Source of the DNA: Oscillospiraceae bacterium
GTDB taxonomy: Bacteria; Bacillota_A; Clostridia; Oscillospirales; CAG-272
Direction: 5' to 3'
NCBI GenBank assembly: GCA_015063445.1
Contig: SVUD01000012.1
Coordinates: forward strand, 1 to 49,844
DNA: 49,844 nucleotides
This document shows positions 13,996 to 22,284 of the stretch, piece by piece (the first letter of the stretch is position 1; every line of letters starts with the position of its first letter). Under the pieces are notes generated by a model. The model saw only the letters and a program-made list of their open reading frames with translations. It searched no databases and was not told the DNA's origin. The position numbers and the translations under genes are program-made.

Positions 13996-14691
13996 ATGAA
14001 AATCGTGACGTTTAATACTCAGCATTGCTTAAATTACATCCAAAGAAAAATCGATTTTGAAATTATGGCTAAGGCTATTCTTGAGTGCGGCGGAGATATT
14101 GTCGGTCTTAACGAGATGCGAGGGCTCGGTACGAGTCCTGACTATGAAGCGCAGATAGAAAGGCTTGCGGAGCTTACGGGGATGAAATACTTTTATTTCG
14201 CGAAAGCTATAGATTTTCCCGCCGGACCGTACGGCAACGGTATTTTGTCTAAATACCCTATTCTTAAAGCGGAGAGTATTGAGATACCCGACCCCGTGGA
14301 GAAAAAATACAACGGATATTATGAGACTCGTTGCGTTTTGAAGGCGGAGATAGAGGGAGGCGTTACCGTTCTTATCACGCATATGGGCTTAAATCCCGAC
14401 GAAGCGGAAAACGCCGTAGCGGAGGTAATCAAGCACGTAACCGACAAAAAGTGTATTCTTATGGGAGATTTCAATATGGAGCCGAGCAACCCCACGCTCG
14501 AGCCGATTTTCATAAAAATGAAGGATACCGCAAAGAATTTTTGCGGTGAGAAAAAGAGCTTTCCCTCGGATGCTCCGAGAGTGAAGATAGATTATATTTT
14601 CGTATCCGATGATGCGAGGATAACGTTTGCGGATATACCCGAAATCATAGCGTCGGATCACAGACCTCACGTGGCTGAGGTTGAGTTTTAA
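13996..14691 (+). CDS. Endonuclease/exonuclease/phosphatase (EEP) fold hydrolase
   Basis: 231 residues. It carries the EEP set: N-terminal FNTQH (Asn7), GLNEMR (metal-binding Glu), ITHMG, MGDFNMEP, and the C-terminal SDHRPH, which gives the catalytic Asp-His pair. There is no signal peptide. Members include DNA repair nucleases, sphingomyelinase-like phosphodiesterases and sugar-phosphate or inositol phosphatases. The short length and location between two amidohydrolases favour a metabolic phosphodiesterase over a DNA repair role, but this is inference. It is 21 bases after the M20 gene. Confidence 0.8.
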   Translation: MKIVTFNTQHCLNYIQRKIDFEIMAKAILECGGDIVGLNEMRGLGTSPDYEAQIERLAELTGMKYFYFAKAIDFPAGPYGNGILSKYPILKAESIEIPDPVEKKYNGYYETRCVLKAEIEGGVTVLITHMGLNPDEAENAVAEVIKHVTDKKCILMGDFNMEPSNPTLEPIFIKMKDTAKNFCGEKKSFPSDAPRVKIDYIFVSDDARITFADIPEIIASDHRPHVAEVEF

Positions 14692-14723
14692 AACAGAAAA
14701 GAAAAACAGCGAAGGTAATACAA

Positions 14724-15518
14724 ATGGAAATAATCAATGCGCACGCACACATATATCCCGAAAAAATAGCGAAAAAGGCAACTGATACCATAGGCGTGTT
14801 TTACGATATCAAGATGCAGATGCCCGCGGGAACACCCGAGCGTCTTATCGAGGACGGAAAGAGCGCCGGGATATCACGCTTCGTCGTTCATTCGGTGGCG
14901 ACTACACCTCATCAGGTACGCTCGATAAACGAGTTTATAAAGGGAGAGCTTGAAAAGCATCCGGAATTCATAGGCTTCATAACCTTACATCAGGAGCTTA
15001 GCGAAGAAGAGGTCAATTCGGAAATAGATTGGGCAATAAAAAACGGATTTAAGGGAATCAAGCTTCATCCCGATTTTCAGAAATTCAATATCGACGACGA
15101 GCGCGCTGAGAGGTTTTATAAAGCGGCAAGCGGTAAGCTTCCCATTCTCTTCCACGTGGGTGACGACAGATATGATTTTTCAAGCCCCGACAGACTTGTG
15201 AGAATGGCGAAAAAATACCCCGAGCTTAAGTTTATCGCGGCGCATTTCGGCGGATACAGATGCTGGGATAAGGCAGAGCTTTACAAAGGACTTTCTAACG
15301 TTTATTTTGACACGTGCTCGTCCTTGCCGTTTATAACTGCCGCGAGGGCAAAGGAAATTATTGATATGCTCGGAGCGGATAGATTTTTCTTCGCTACCGA
15401 TTTTCCTATGTGGGATTCGAAAAGCGAGCTGGAAAGATTTTACGAGATACCGCTCACAGAAGCCGAGCGCGAAATGATTTTTAGTGAAAATATAAAAAAG
15501 GTTTTAGCTATAAAATGA
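14724..15518 (+). CDS. TIM-barrel amidohydrolase (Amidohydrolase_2 type)
   Basis: 264 residues. It begins with the metal-binding NAHAHIYP (HxH), followed by GIKLHPDF, ILFHVGDDR (His), AAHFGG (His) and the closing FFATDFPM with the metal Asp. That order fits the ACMSD / gamma-resorcylate decarboxylase branch of the amidohydrolase superfamily, whose members decarboxylate or hydrolyse aromatic and lactone-type substrates. No signal peptide. It lies 32 bases after the EEP gene and just ahead of the corrinoid cluster, so it might work on a product of, or precursor for, demethylation. That link is positional only, because a terminator separates them. Confidence 0.8.
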   Translation: MEIINAHAHIYPEKIAKKATDTIGVFYDIKMQMPAGTPERLIEDGKSAGISRFVVHSVATTPHQVRSINEFIKGELEKHPEFIGFITLHQELSEEEVNSEIDWAIKNGFKGIKLHPDFQKFNIDDERAERFYKAASGKLPILFHVGDDRYDFSSPDRLVRMAKKYPELKFIAAHFGGYRCWDKAELYKGLSNVYFDTCSSLPFITAARAKEIIDMLGADRFFFATDFPMWDSKSELERFYEIPLTEAEREMIFSENIKKVLAIK

Positions 15519-15586
15519 AAACTGTTGTTTTCAAATAAGCTGTTTATGAGAAAACTCAGTATTTAAAACAGAGACGTTTATAATAA

Positions 15587-15628
15587 AACGAGATGGACAC
15601 GCGCTTCGAGGTCTACCTCGTTTTTTCT
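15587..15628 (+). terminator. Terminator after the amidohydrolase operon
   Basis: ACGAG pairs with CTCGT and an inner GAGGT/ACCTC pair also forms; TTTTTTCTTTT follows. Confidence 0.65.
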
Positions 15629-15685
15629 TTTGCGTTTGTTTGGTTTTGTTGCGTGAAAATTCTTTCAAAATGGGAACTTGCCGTA

Positions 15686-15714
15686 TTTACATAAGGCGTG
15701 AGATGTGTTATAAT
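15686..15714 (+). promoter_or_regulatory. Promoter of the first URO-D-like gene
   Basis: TTTACA (15686-15691), 17-base spacer, TATAAT (15709-15714), 31 bases before the start codon. Confidence 0.8.
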
Positions 15715-15745
15715 TAGCTTGACTTGAAATATAGGAGGTTGCGCT

Positions 15746-16801
15746 ATGCGTTTATCCGAATACACCTTAGCTCTTTTAGATGATATAGAAAGACGTATTA
15801 TACCGGAGGTTGAGGACGACTACATATCTCAGTGGGAGCGCTTTTGGAGCTGTAAGGCCGGCGAGGTGATCTTTTCGCCTATGCGAAAAAGGGTTTCCGA
15901 GAGCGGAATAGAAATAAAGGAAATTCATATAAACGATGCCTTGAACGATTATGAGCTTATGCTTGATATGCAGCTTGCGAACGTAAGCGGCGAGCTTAAG
16001 CGAGGAAGAAACGCGCTGAGTATGCGCGCAAATTACGGAACGGGTATAATAACCTCGCTTTTCGGCGCACAGATATTCGAAATGCCGAGAAGCCAAAACA
16101 CACTTCCTACCACAAGGTCGTTTAACGACAGCGGCGCTATCAGAAAAATAGTTGATAGAGGCATTCCGAGCATTGATAACGGATTCGGAAAAAGAGTGCT
16201 TGAGTTTGGAGAGATGTGTCTTGAAATATTCAAGAATTATCCTAAAATTTCAAGATACGTTTATATGTATCATCCCGATACTCAAGGACCTCTTGATATT
16301 GCTGAGCTTCTTTGGGGCAGCGAGATGTTTTACGAGATGTATGACGATCCCGATTTCGTACATACGGCAATGAAGCTTTTTACCGATACGTACGTAAAAT
16401 TTCTTGACAGGTGGTTTGAAATGTATCCGAACAGAGCCGATCTGAATGCTCATTGGGGCGTTCTGATGCGAGGGGATATTTGCTTGCGTAACGACAGCGC
16501 GATGAATCTTTCGCCCGATTTATACGAGGAGTTTGCGCTCGGTTATGACAAATACTTGCTTGATTATTACAACGGCGGAATAGTTCATTTTTGCGGCAGA
16601 GGAGATCACTATATCCATTTGCTTACGGCTCATCCGTCCTTAACGGGTATCAATCTCTCCCAGCCTCATTTAAATAATATGGAAAAAATCTACGGGGCGG
16701 CATTTGGCAACGGCAAGAAAATTCTCGCTCTTGGCAACGGCGCGTGCCTTGATTACGAGAGAAGCGCTGCTCCCGTTCGCTCTATGATACATAAGGGCTG
16801 A
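15746..16801 (+). CDS. URO-D/MtaA-fold protein, probable corrinoid-dependent methyltransferase component
   Basis: 351 residues with an AGGAGG ribosome site. The middle and C-terminal parts match the uroporphyrinogen decarboxylase fold used by cobamide methyltransferases: DTQGPLDIAELLWG, YDDPDFVHTAMKLFTD, an HxC zinc-type motif in VHFCG, and a C-terminal GNGACLDYERS. It is not a plausible HemE: the usual N-terminal active-site motifs for porphyrin decarboxylation are missing and its neighbours are corrinoid genes. It has its own promoter and stands about 190 bases ahead of the AraC-corrinoid gene, separated by small tandem repeats. It may demethylate a substrate or transfer methyl from the corrinoid protein. 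Confidence 0.75.
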   Translation: MRLSEYTLALLDDIERRIIPEVEDDYISQWERFWSCKAGEVIFSPMRKRVSESGIEIKEIHINDALNDYELMLDMQLANVSGELKRGRNALSMRANYGTGIITSLFGAQIFEMPRSQNTLPTTRSFNDSGAIRKIVDRGIPSIDNGFGKRVLEFGEMCLEIFKNYPKISRYVYMYHPDTQGPLDIAELLWGSEMFYEMYDDPDFVHTAMKLFTDTYVKFLDRWFEMYPNRADLNAHWGVLMRGDICLRNDSAMNLSPDLYEEFALGYDKYLLDYYNGGIVHFCGRGDHYIHLLTAHPSLTGINLSQPHLNNMEKIYGAAFGNGKKILALGNGACLDYERSAAPVRSMIHKG

Positions 16802-16831
16802 TACAGTGTATTTTGCGGCATTAAGTCGATT

Positions 16832-16968
16832 AAGCTTGCTTTTCGTTTGATTGGAGTTAGAATAACGAAAGCTTGCTTTGAGTTTGATTGGAGTTAGAAT
16901 ACGAAAGCTTGTTCTGGTTTATGATGCGCCAAGCTAACGAAAGCTCGCTTTGAGTTTGATTGGAATTT
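16832..16968. repeat. Imperfect tandem repeats
   Basis: Three to four degenerate copies of a roughly 36-45-base unit containing GAAAGCTTGCTTTGAG and TTTGATTGGAGTTAGAAT (at about 16832, 16865, 16901 and 16936). AAGCTTGCTTT has internal symmetry. They fill the gap before the AraC-corrinoid gene and could be operator copies or non-functional slippage. Confidence 0.6.
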
Positions 16969-16989
16969 ATGGAAAGGAGTCGGGGGTCT

Positions 16990-18570
16990 ATGAGCGTGCG
17001 GGATGCGTGTGAAAAACAAGATAATGAAAACGATTCGGAAAGCCTCTTTTACCGGGAGTCCGTATGCGACACGGTCTACAACGAGAAAAGAGCCTTTACA
17101 AGACTTGTGACAGGTGAGCTGTTTGAGGTTTCGCTCATCGTTTCCGGCTCGGGAATTCACAGAGTGCTTGACAAGGATATTCCTTGCAGGGTGGGAGATA
17201 TATTCATAGTTCCGCCATCGGTTCCTCACGGATATTTTGTCGAAGAGGGCAGAGAGAAGCTTTGTCTGAGACAGCTGTTTTTTGACGCTTCCAAATGGCT
17301 CGGCTCGGATATTCTCAGCGCATCGAGCCCGAGATATTGCTACGGAGTTTTCTCTGAAAACAAAACGCTCGGATACGCCGCGCTAAATTCCTTGATGATG
17401 AAGAAGACGTGCGATCTTTACGACAATATACTTTATGAAGCAGAATACAAGGAGAACGGATGGAGAGCTCTTGTAAAGGGCTTTCTGTCGAGTTTGCTTA
17501 TATACGTGGGGCGGTATATAAACGTGTCCTTAAAGAATATATCATTCGCCTCGATAGAGGAATGGAGCATTGTTTCCGAGGCTATGAAGGCGGTGCGTGA
17601 GGAGTATTCAAGCGCGGCGCTTTCGGGTGAGGCGGTAGCGTCAAGAATGCATATCAGCAAATCTCACTTCGGAAGAATCTTTTCAAGGCTTGTAAACAAG
17701 TCGTTTTCGGATTATCTGCGCGACGCAAGGCTTGACGCCGTTTGCAAGGAGCTTAGGAAAAGCGAGGCGAACGTTGAGGATATCGCAAACAGGTGCGGCT
17801 TCAGGGATATTCCGTCATTCTATAAAAATTTCAGCGCAAAGCTCGGTATGACACCGAAGGAATACAGATTGAATAATTACAGATCCGACGATCGCTCGGA
17901 AGAATATATAAGGCTTTTAAGAGGAGAAAAAATTATGAGCATTTTAAATGAAATTTCCGAAAATCTTCAGAAGGGTAAGGCAAAAATAGTAAGGGAGCTT
18001 GTAGCACAGGCGCTTGATGAAGGCGTTAAGCCCGAGGACGTGCTGAGAGAAGGCTTGCTTGAGGGAATGGGAATCATAGGCGAAAAATTCAAAAACAACG
18101 AGGTATACGTTCCCGAGGTTCTCGTTGCGGCTCGCGCTATGAATGCGGGAACCGAAATTCTTAAGCCCTACCTTGTTAAAGCTGGAGTTAAGGCTCTTGG
18201 CAAAGTATGTATAGGTACGGTACAGGGCGACCTTCACGATATCGGTAAGAATCTCGTTAAGATGATGTTTGAGGGTAAGGGCTTTGAGGTCGTTGATCTC
18301 GGTACTGACGTTGCTCCCGAAAAATTCATAGAGGCGGCAGTTGAGGAGAATTGCCAGATAATCTGCTGCTCGGCTCTTCTCACGACTACGATGAACGTAA
18401 TGGCTGACGTAGTAAAGGCTGCGGAGGCGGCGGGAATTCGCGATAAGGTCAAAATCATGATAGGCGGCGCGCCCGTTTCGCAGGAGTTTTGCGATAAGAT
18501 AGGCGCGGATTGCTATACCGTTGATGCGGCAAGCGCGGCGGATGCCGCGGCAGAGCTTGTTAAGGCGTGA
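16990..18570 (+). CDS. AraC-family regulator in frame with a corrinoid (B12-binding) protein
   Basis: One uninterrupted 526-residue frame. Start chosen at 16990, ten bases after AAAGGAG; in-frame starts at 16960 and 16969 lack a ribosome site. Residues about 20-130 form a cupin-like sensor (VGDIFIVPPSVPHGYF). Residues about 190-300 are an AraC double helix-turn-helix: SRMHISKSHFGRIFSRL, then DIANRCGFRDIPSFYKNF and TPKEYR. Residues 316-526 are a MtbC/MtaC-type corrinoid protein: a helical cap, then VQGDLHDIGKN with the cobalt-ligating His416. The two parts are normally separate proteins. A strong internal ribosome site and ATG (17935) at the junction would also yield free corrinoid protein. 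The result could be a methyl-corrinoid-responsive regulator or simply a lost stop codon. It is followed 16 bases later by an MtaA-like gene. Confidence 0.75.
   Translation: MSVRDACEKQDNENDSESLFYRESVCDTVYNEKRAFTRLVTGELFEVSLIVSGSGIHRVLDKDIPCRVGDIFIVPPSVPHGYFVEEGREKLCLRQLFFDASKWLGSDILSASSPRYCYGVFSENKTLGYAALNSLMMKKTCDLYDNILYEAEYKENGWRALVKGFLSSLLIYVGRYINVSLKNISFASIEEWSIVSEAMKAVREEYSSAALSGEAVASRMHISKSHFGRIFSRLVNKSFSDYLRDARLDAVCKELRKSEANVEDIANRCGFRDIPSFYKNFSAKLGMTPKEYRLNNYRSDDRSEEYIRLLRGEKIMSILNEISENLQKGKAKIVRELVAQALDEGVKPEDVLREGLLEGMGIIGEKFKNNEVYVPEVLVAARAMNAGTEILKPYLVKAGVKALGKVCIGTVQGDLHDIGKNLVKMMFEGKGFEVVDLGTDVAPEKFIEAAVEENCQIICCSALLTTTMNVMADVVKAAEAAGIRDKVKIMIGGAPVSQEFCDKIGADCYTVDAASAADAAAELVKA
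17935..18570 (+). CDS. Corrinoid protein, internal start within the AraC fusion frame
   Basis: 211 residues if translated from ATG 17935, which has AAGAGGAG about eight bases upstream, as good a ribosome site as any in the window. The length and layout are those of a stand-alone MtbC/MtaC/MttC-type methyl carrier: a four-helix cap (about 1-85) and a Rossmann B12-binding domain with the DxHxxG motif at GDLHDIG (His101), then VVDLGTDV and MIGGAPVS. It would shuttle methyl groups between the URO-D-fold methyltransferases beside it and be reactivated by the RACE protein. I expect this product even if the fusion is also made. Confidence 0.7.
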   Translation: MSILNEISENLQKGKAKIVRELVAQALDEGVKPEDVLREGLLEGMGIIGEKFKNNEVYVPEVLVAARAMNAGTEILKPYLVKAGVKALGKVCIGTVQGDLHDIGKNLVKMMFEGKGFEVVDLGTDVAPEKFIEAAVEENCQIICCSALLTTTMNVMADVVKAAEAAGIRDKVKIMIGGAPVSQEFCDKIGADCYTVDAASAADAAAELVKA

Positions 18571-18586
18571 CCGCGCAGGAGCGTGT

Positions 18587-19606
18587 ATGGAACAAAATAT
18601 CAGAAAATGGATAGATGGACAGATTGCCGTCAGATATAAGAAGCCGATGCCTCTTTTGTCCTTCCCGTCGGTAAGCCTGATTGGCGCGACGGTCAAGGAA
18701 ATGATATCGGACAGCGCGCTTCAGGCAAAGGGAATGAAGGCGGTTGCCGATATGACGGATTCCTCGGCGTCGGTAAGCTTTATGGACCTCTCGGTCGAGG
18801 CGGAGTGCTTCGGCGCTGAGGCGGTCTTTACGGATAACGAGGTTCCTGTTATAAGGGGAAGTATAATTACCTCGGAGGACGATGCAAATTCGCTTTCCGT
18901 ACCCCGTGTGGGCAGCGGAAGAACGGGTATATATATTGATGCCGTAAAGAAGGCTAAGGAGCTTATCACCGACCGCCCGATTTTTGCGGGAATCATAGGA
19001 CCTTATTCTCTTGCGGCAAGGCTTTTTGACGTTTCCGAAATAATGATGTGCTGCTATGACGATCCCGATACGGTGCATACCGTCTTGAAAAAAGCAACCG
19101 CCTTTCTCATAGAATACGCAAGGGCGTATAAGGAGATAGGAGCGAGCGGTGTGGTTATGGCTGAGCCCGTGGCAGGACTGCTTTCTCCGAATCTTGAGGC
19201 GGAATTTTCTTCCCCCTACGTAAAGGAAATAATTGATGCCGTACAGGACGACGGCTTTGCCGTTATATATCACAACTGCGGAGATAACGTTCCCGTTATG
19301 CTTGATTCGATTTTCTCGACAGGGGCGTTCGGATATCATTTCGGAAACGCTGTAAATATGGAAAAGGATATTTTACCGAGAGCGCCTCGGGGCGTGCTGA
19401 TTATGGGAAATATCGATCCTGCGGGCGTTTTGCAAAGAGGTACGCCAAAGAGTGTAAGAGAGAAAACGCTTGAACTTCTTGAAGCCTGCTCGGCATATCC
19501 CGAATTTTTGCTTTCGTCGGGTTGCGATATTCCACCCCTCACCCCGTGGGAAAACATAAAGGCGTTTTTCTCCGCAAATAAAGAGTACTACGAAGGAAAA
19601 GGTTAA
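18587..19606 (+). CDS. MtaA-like corrinoid methyltransferase (URO-D fold)
   Basis: 339 residues; ATG 18587 has AGGAG five bases upstream and begins 16 bases after the corrinoid stop. The fold is MtaA/MtbA/URO-D. The zinc ligand set of cobamide:thiol methyltransferases is visible: His229 and Cys231 in YHNCG and Cys313 in SSGCDIPP. Other matching motifs are AGIIGPYSLAARLF and MGNIDPAGVL. In methanogens MtaA moves methyl to coenzyme M; in a clostridium the acceptor is more likely tetrahydrofolate or another thiol. Of the three URO-D paralogues here it is the one with the full His-Cys-Cys set, and so the best candidate for a true methyltransferase. Confidence 0.8.
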   Translation: MEQNIRKWIDGQIAVRYKKPMPLLSFPSVSLIGATVKEMISDSALQAKGMKAVADMTDSSASVSFMDLSVEAECFGAEAVFTDNEVPVIRGSIITSEDDANSLSVPRVGSGRTGIYIDAVKKAKELITDRPIFAGIIGPYSLAARLFDVSEIMMCCYDDPDTVHTVLKKATAFLIEYARAYKEIGASGVVMAEPVAGLLSPNLEAEFSSPYVKEIIDAVQDDGFAVIYHNCGDNVPVMLDSIFSTGAFGYHFGNAVNMEKDILPRAPRGVLIMGNIDPAGVLQRGTPKSVREKTLELLEACSAYPEFLLSSGCDIPPLTPWENIKAFFSANKEYYEGKG

Positions 19607-19611
19607 AAGAT

Positions 19612-20619
19612 ATGACAAGAAGAGAAACGGTAATAAACGCATTAATGCATAAAGAGAGCGAGCATATACCGTATCACGCTGATTTTACCGAGCAGGAATA
19701 CGAGAAAGTGTCGGCGTTTGTCGGCGATAAGGATTTCATAGAAAAATACGGCTGCTATCTTCACTATTGGCAGTACTGGGCATATCCCACCGAGAGGGAA
19801 GACCGCCCCGGGTATTTTACCGACGGCTTTGGCGTTACGTGGAACAGAACGGGCGCCGATAAGGATATCGGAATCGTAGACGAGCCCGTAATATCCGAGC
19901 CCGATATCTCACTTTATCCCACGCCATTCCTTGACGAGAAGCGTATAAGAGAGGACTGCGAGCGCCTTATTGCTACGAAGGGTGACAGATTCTGCTTCGC
20001 GGGGATAGGCTTTTCAATGTTTGAGCGTCTTTGGAGCTACGTCGGTATGGAGGACGCCTTGGTTTATATGATAACCGATCCCGAATTCGTTCACGAGCTG
20101 CTTGATAAAATCCTCGAGTTTAATCTCAGGGTTATTGATATAATCAACGAATATCCCTTTGATGCGGTTTATTTCGGCGATGACTGGGGACAGCAAAAGG
20201 GTATGATAATGGGAGCGCCGCTCTGGCGAGAGTTTATCAAGCCTCGTATGAAAATTATGTACGAAAGAGCAAAGAAGGGCGGCAAGTTCGTTATTCAGCA
20301 TTCCTGCGGAGACATACAGGATGTTTTCGAGGATCTTATAGAGATAGGTCTTGATTGCTATCAGACGGTTCAGCCCGAAATATATGACCTTGGGGAGATA
20401 AAGGAGCGCTTTGGAGAAAGACTGACGTTCTGGGGCGCGATATCGACGCAGAGGGATCTCGTTCGAAGCACGCCTGACGAGCTATGCCGCATTATTGACG
20501 ATACCGTCAAAATAATGAAAAAGGGCGGCGGATATATCTTGGCTCCGACTCACGCGTTACCGCAGGACGTACCGCCGGAAAACGTTATTGCAATGCTTGA
20601 TCATTTCAAGACTATGTAA
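19612..20619 (+). CDS. URO-D-fold methyltransferase/demethylase
   Basis: 335 residues, starting five bases after the MtaA-like stop (translational coupling likely; ribosome site AAGGAAAAGG). It contains the URO-D-like motifs RRETVINALMHKES at the start, YFGDDWGQQKGMIMG, QHSCGD (His230, Cys232) and APTHALPQDVPPEN. The third metal position holds His or Thr where MtaA has Cys, a pattern common in bacterial URO-D relatives that act on methoxylated aromatics or chloromethane-type donors. The N-terminal aromatic-rich stretch (YCYLHYWQYW-like, about residues 45-55) could line a substrate pocket. It is a good candidate for the substrate-side methyltransferase I. The substrate is not identifiable. Confidence 0.75.
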   Translation: MTRRETVINALMHKESEHIPYHADFTEQEYEKVSAFVGDKDFIEKYGCYLHYWQYWAYPTEREDRPGYFTDGFGVTWNRTGADKDIGIVDEPVISEPDISLYPTPFLDEKRIREDCERLIATKGDRFCFAGIGFSMFERLWSYVGMEDALVYMITDPEFVHELLDKILEFNLRVIDIINEYPFDAVYFGDDWGQQKGMIMGAPLWREFIKPRMKIMYERAKKGGKFVIQHSCGDIQDVFEDLIEIGLDCYQTVQPEIYDLGEIKERFGERLTFWGAISTQRDLVRSTPDELCRIIDDTVKIMKKGGGYILAPTHALPQDVPPENVIAMLDHFKTM

Positions 20620-20687
20620 GCGATAACGGAGAAAGAATTGCTTTTAAAGGTTAATTTGTTGATCAATGTTTGCATTTTGGTGGCGAA

Positions 20688-22085
20688 ATGAAAGAAAAAA
20701 TCAAAATAACAACTGCGGATAAAGTGCTTTTTGCACAGCGTGGAACACTGCTTGCGGACGCTCTTCGCATAGAAAAAATATGCGGCGGTAACGGTAAATG
20801 CGGAAAATGTAAGGTTAAGGTCAACGGAAAAGAGGAGCTTGCCTGTAAATACCTGCTTACAGATGACGTTTTCGTCGAGACTGACGAAAGGGGAGAGGTA
20901 TTCTCCGAGAGCGGAGCTTTCGAGAGCGGTCGCATAACCGATAATTTATGCTACGCTCTTGATATAGGCACGACTACTCTTGCGCTTGCTCTCGTCTCGC
21001 TTGACACAAAAGAGATTGTAAAGGTCGTCACTGCCACTAATCCTCAATGCGTGTTTGGCGCGGACGTAATAACCCGTGTTGACTATTGCGCTAAGAATTC
21101 GGTGAAGGATTTGCACGAGGCTCTTATTGCGGAAATAAACCGTATGATAGAAAAAATCGGCAATCACTGTCCCGATACAATGTACGTATCGGCAAACGTA
21201 ACGATGCTTCATACCTTCTTTGGCGTGGACTGCTCGTCAATAGGTGTAGCTCCATATACGCCCGCATTTCTTGACTCAAAGCGTATGGCGGCATCCGTGT
21301 TAAATATAAAGGGCGTTCTTGAAATAGTGTCGCTGCCCTCGGTAGCATCGTTCGTTGGCGCTGATATCGTTGCGGGCGTTAATTATATCGGCGAGCCTTT
21401 GGGAGATAGCTATAAGCTTTTAGTTGACCTCGGTACTAATGCCGAGATAGTTCTTTTTTCGAAGGAAGGCGGTATTGCTACGGCTGCCGCGGCGGGACCG
21501 TGCTTTGAGGGAGCGAACATAAAGAACGGTATGAGCGCAACCGACGGAGCTATATATTCATTCTCTATTGATAACGGTAGCGCGTCATATAAAACTGTAA
21601 ACAACACCGAGGCAAAAGGTATTTGCGGTACCGGACTTGTGGATGCGGTCGCGGCTCTTTTGAAAAACGGCTTTATTGACGGCGGCGGATTTATGGAGGA
21701 CGCCTACGCTCTTTCCGAGGGCATAGCACTGACCCCCGAGGACGTGCGCCAATATCAGCTTGCAAAATCGGCGGTATACTCTGCGATAATTTCGCTTATG
21801 AAGAAGCAGGGTGTTGCGTTTGAGGATATATCGGGAATGTATATTTCAGGTGGATTTTCCGCAAAAATTAATATTGATAATGCAATATTCACAGGTCTTT
21901 TACCGAAGGAGCTTCGGGAGAAAACCGTTGCTGTCAATAACAGCAGTCTGCTTGGCACGGTGAAATATGCTTGCGGTGACGGTGACGTAAGCGTGATAAG
22001 GGATAAAATTCGTTACGTTGATCTTTCAACAGATTCTTATTTCAGCGAGCTTTTCGTTGAAAATATGATTTTTGGTGACAATTGA
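20688..22085 (+). CDS. RACE-type corrinoid activation protein (2Fe-2S plus ASKHA, DUF4445)
   Basis: 465 residues from ATG 20688; an in-frame TTG at 20670 is possible. The N-terminal ferredoxin-like domain has Cys32, Cys38, Cys41 and Cys53 (CGGNGKCGKC ... AC), enough for one [2Fe-2S] cluster. The large C-terminal part is an ASKHA ATPase fold: ALDIGTTTLALAL, VDLGTNAEIV, GICGTGLVDA and YISGGFSAK. Such proteins (reductive activators of corrinoid enzymes, RamA-like in role) reduce inactive Co(II) to Co(I) using ATP. Some relatives are 600 residues or longer, so this is a compact form. Its place at the end of the cluster confirms that the corrinoid protein is used for methyl transfer. Confidence 0.85.
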   Translation: MKEKIKITTADKVLFAQRGTLLADALRIEKICGGNGKCGKCKVKVNGKEELACKYLLTDDVFVETDERGEVFSESGAFESGRITDNLCYALDIGTTTLALALVSLDTKEIVKVVTATNPQCVFGADVITRVDYCAKNSVKDLHEALIAEINRMIEKIGNHCPDTMYVSANVTMLHTFFGVDCSSIGVAPYTPAFLDSKRMAASVLNIKGVLEIVSLPSVASFVGADIVAGVNYIGEPLGDSYKLLVDLGTNAEIVLFSKEGGIATAAAAGPCFEGANIKNGMSATDGAIYSFSIDNGSASYKTVNNTEAKGICGTGLVDAVAALLKNGFIDGGGFMEDAYALSEGIALTPEDVRQYQLAKSAVYSAIISLMKKQGVAFEDISGMYISGGFSAKINIDNAIFTGLLPKELREKTVAVNNSSLLGTVKYACGDGDVSVIRDKIRYVDLSTDSYFSELFVENMIFGDN

Positions 22086-22127
22086 TCTTCGGACGTTTAA
22101 TCATTCGGAAGGCGAAATAAAAATACT

Positions 22128-22173
22128 TGAACGGGGGATACGGCTCATAAAATAGCTGTAGCTCCCGTTTGTT
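22128..22173 (+). terminator. Probable terminator of the corrinoid operon
   Basis: AACGGGGGATACGGCT pairs imperfectly with AGCTGTAGCTCCCGTT (12 of 16 positions), followed by TTGTTAAC. The T run is weak. Confidence 0.55.
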
Positions 22174-22186
22174 AACATTATAACGC

Positions 22187-22215
22187 TTGACAAACCTTAC
22201 TATAAATGCTAAAAT
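22187..22215 (+). promoter_or_regulatory. Promoter of the zinc-knuckle lipoprotein gene
   Basis: TTGACA (22187-22192), 17-base spacer, TAAAAT (22210-22215). Confidence 0.75.
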
Positions 22216-22284
22216 ATACGCATATAAATATTTTCGGCTGAATATCTTGTGAAAACATCAGATTCGAAATTAAAGGAGGAAAAA

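Noticed and set aside
15746..20619. Uroporphyrinogen decarboxylase (hemE) for heme synthesis
   Set aside because: Three paralogues beside a corrinoid protein and RACE activator, with zinc-type HxC motifs, fit methyltransfer; no other heme biosynthesis gene is present.
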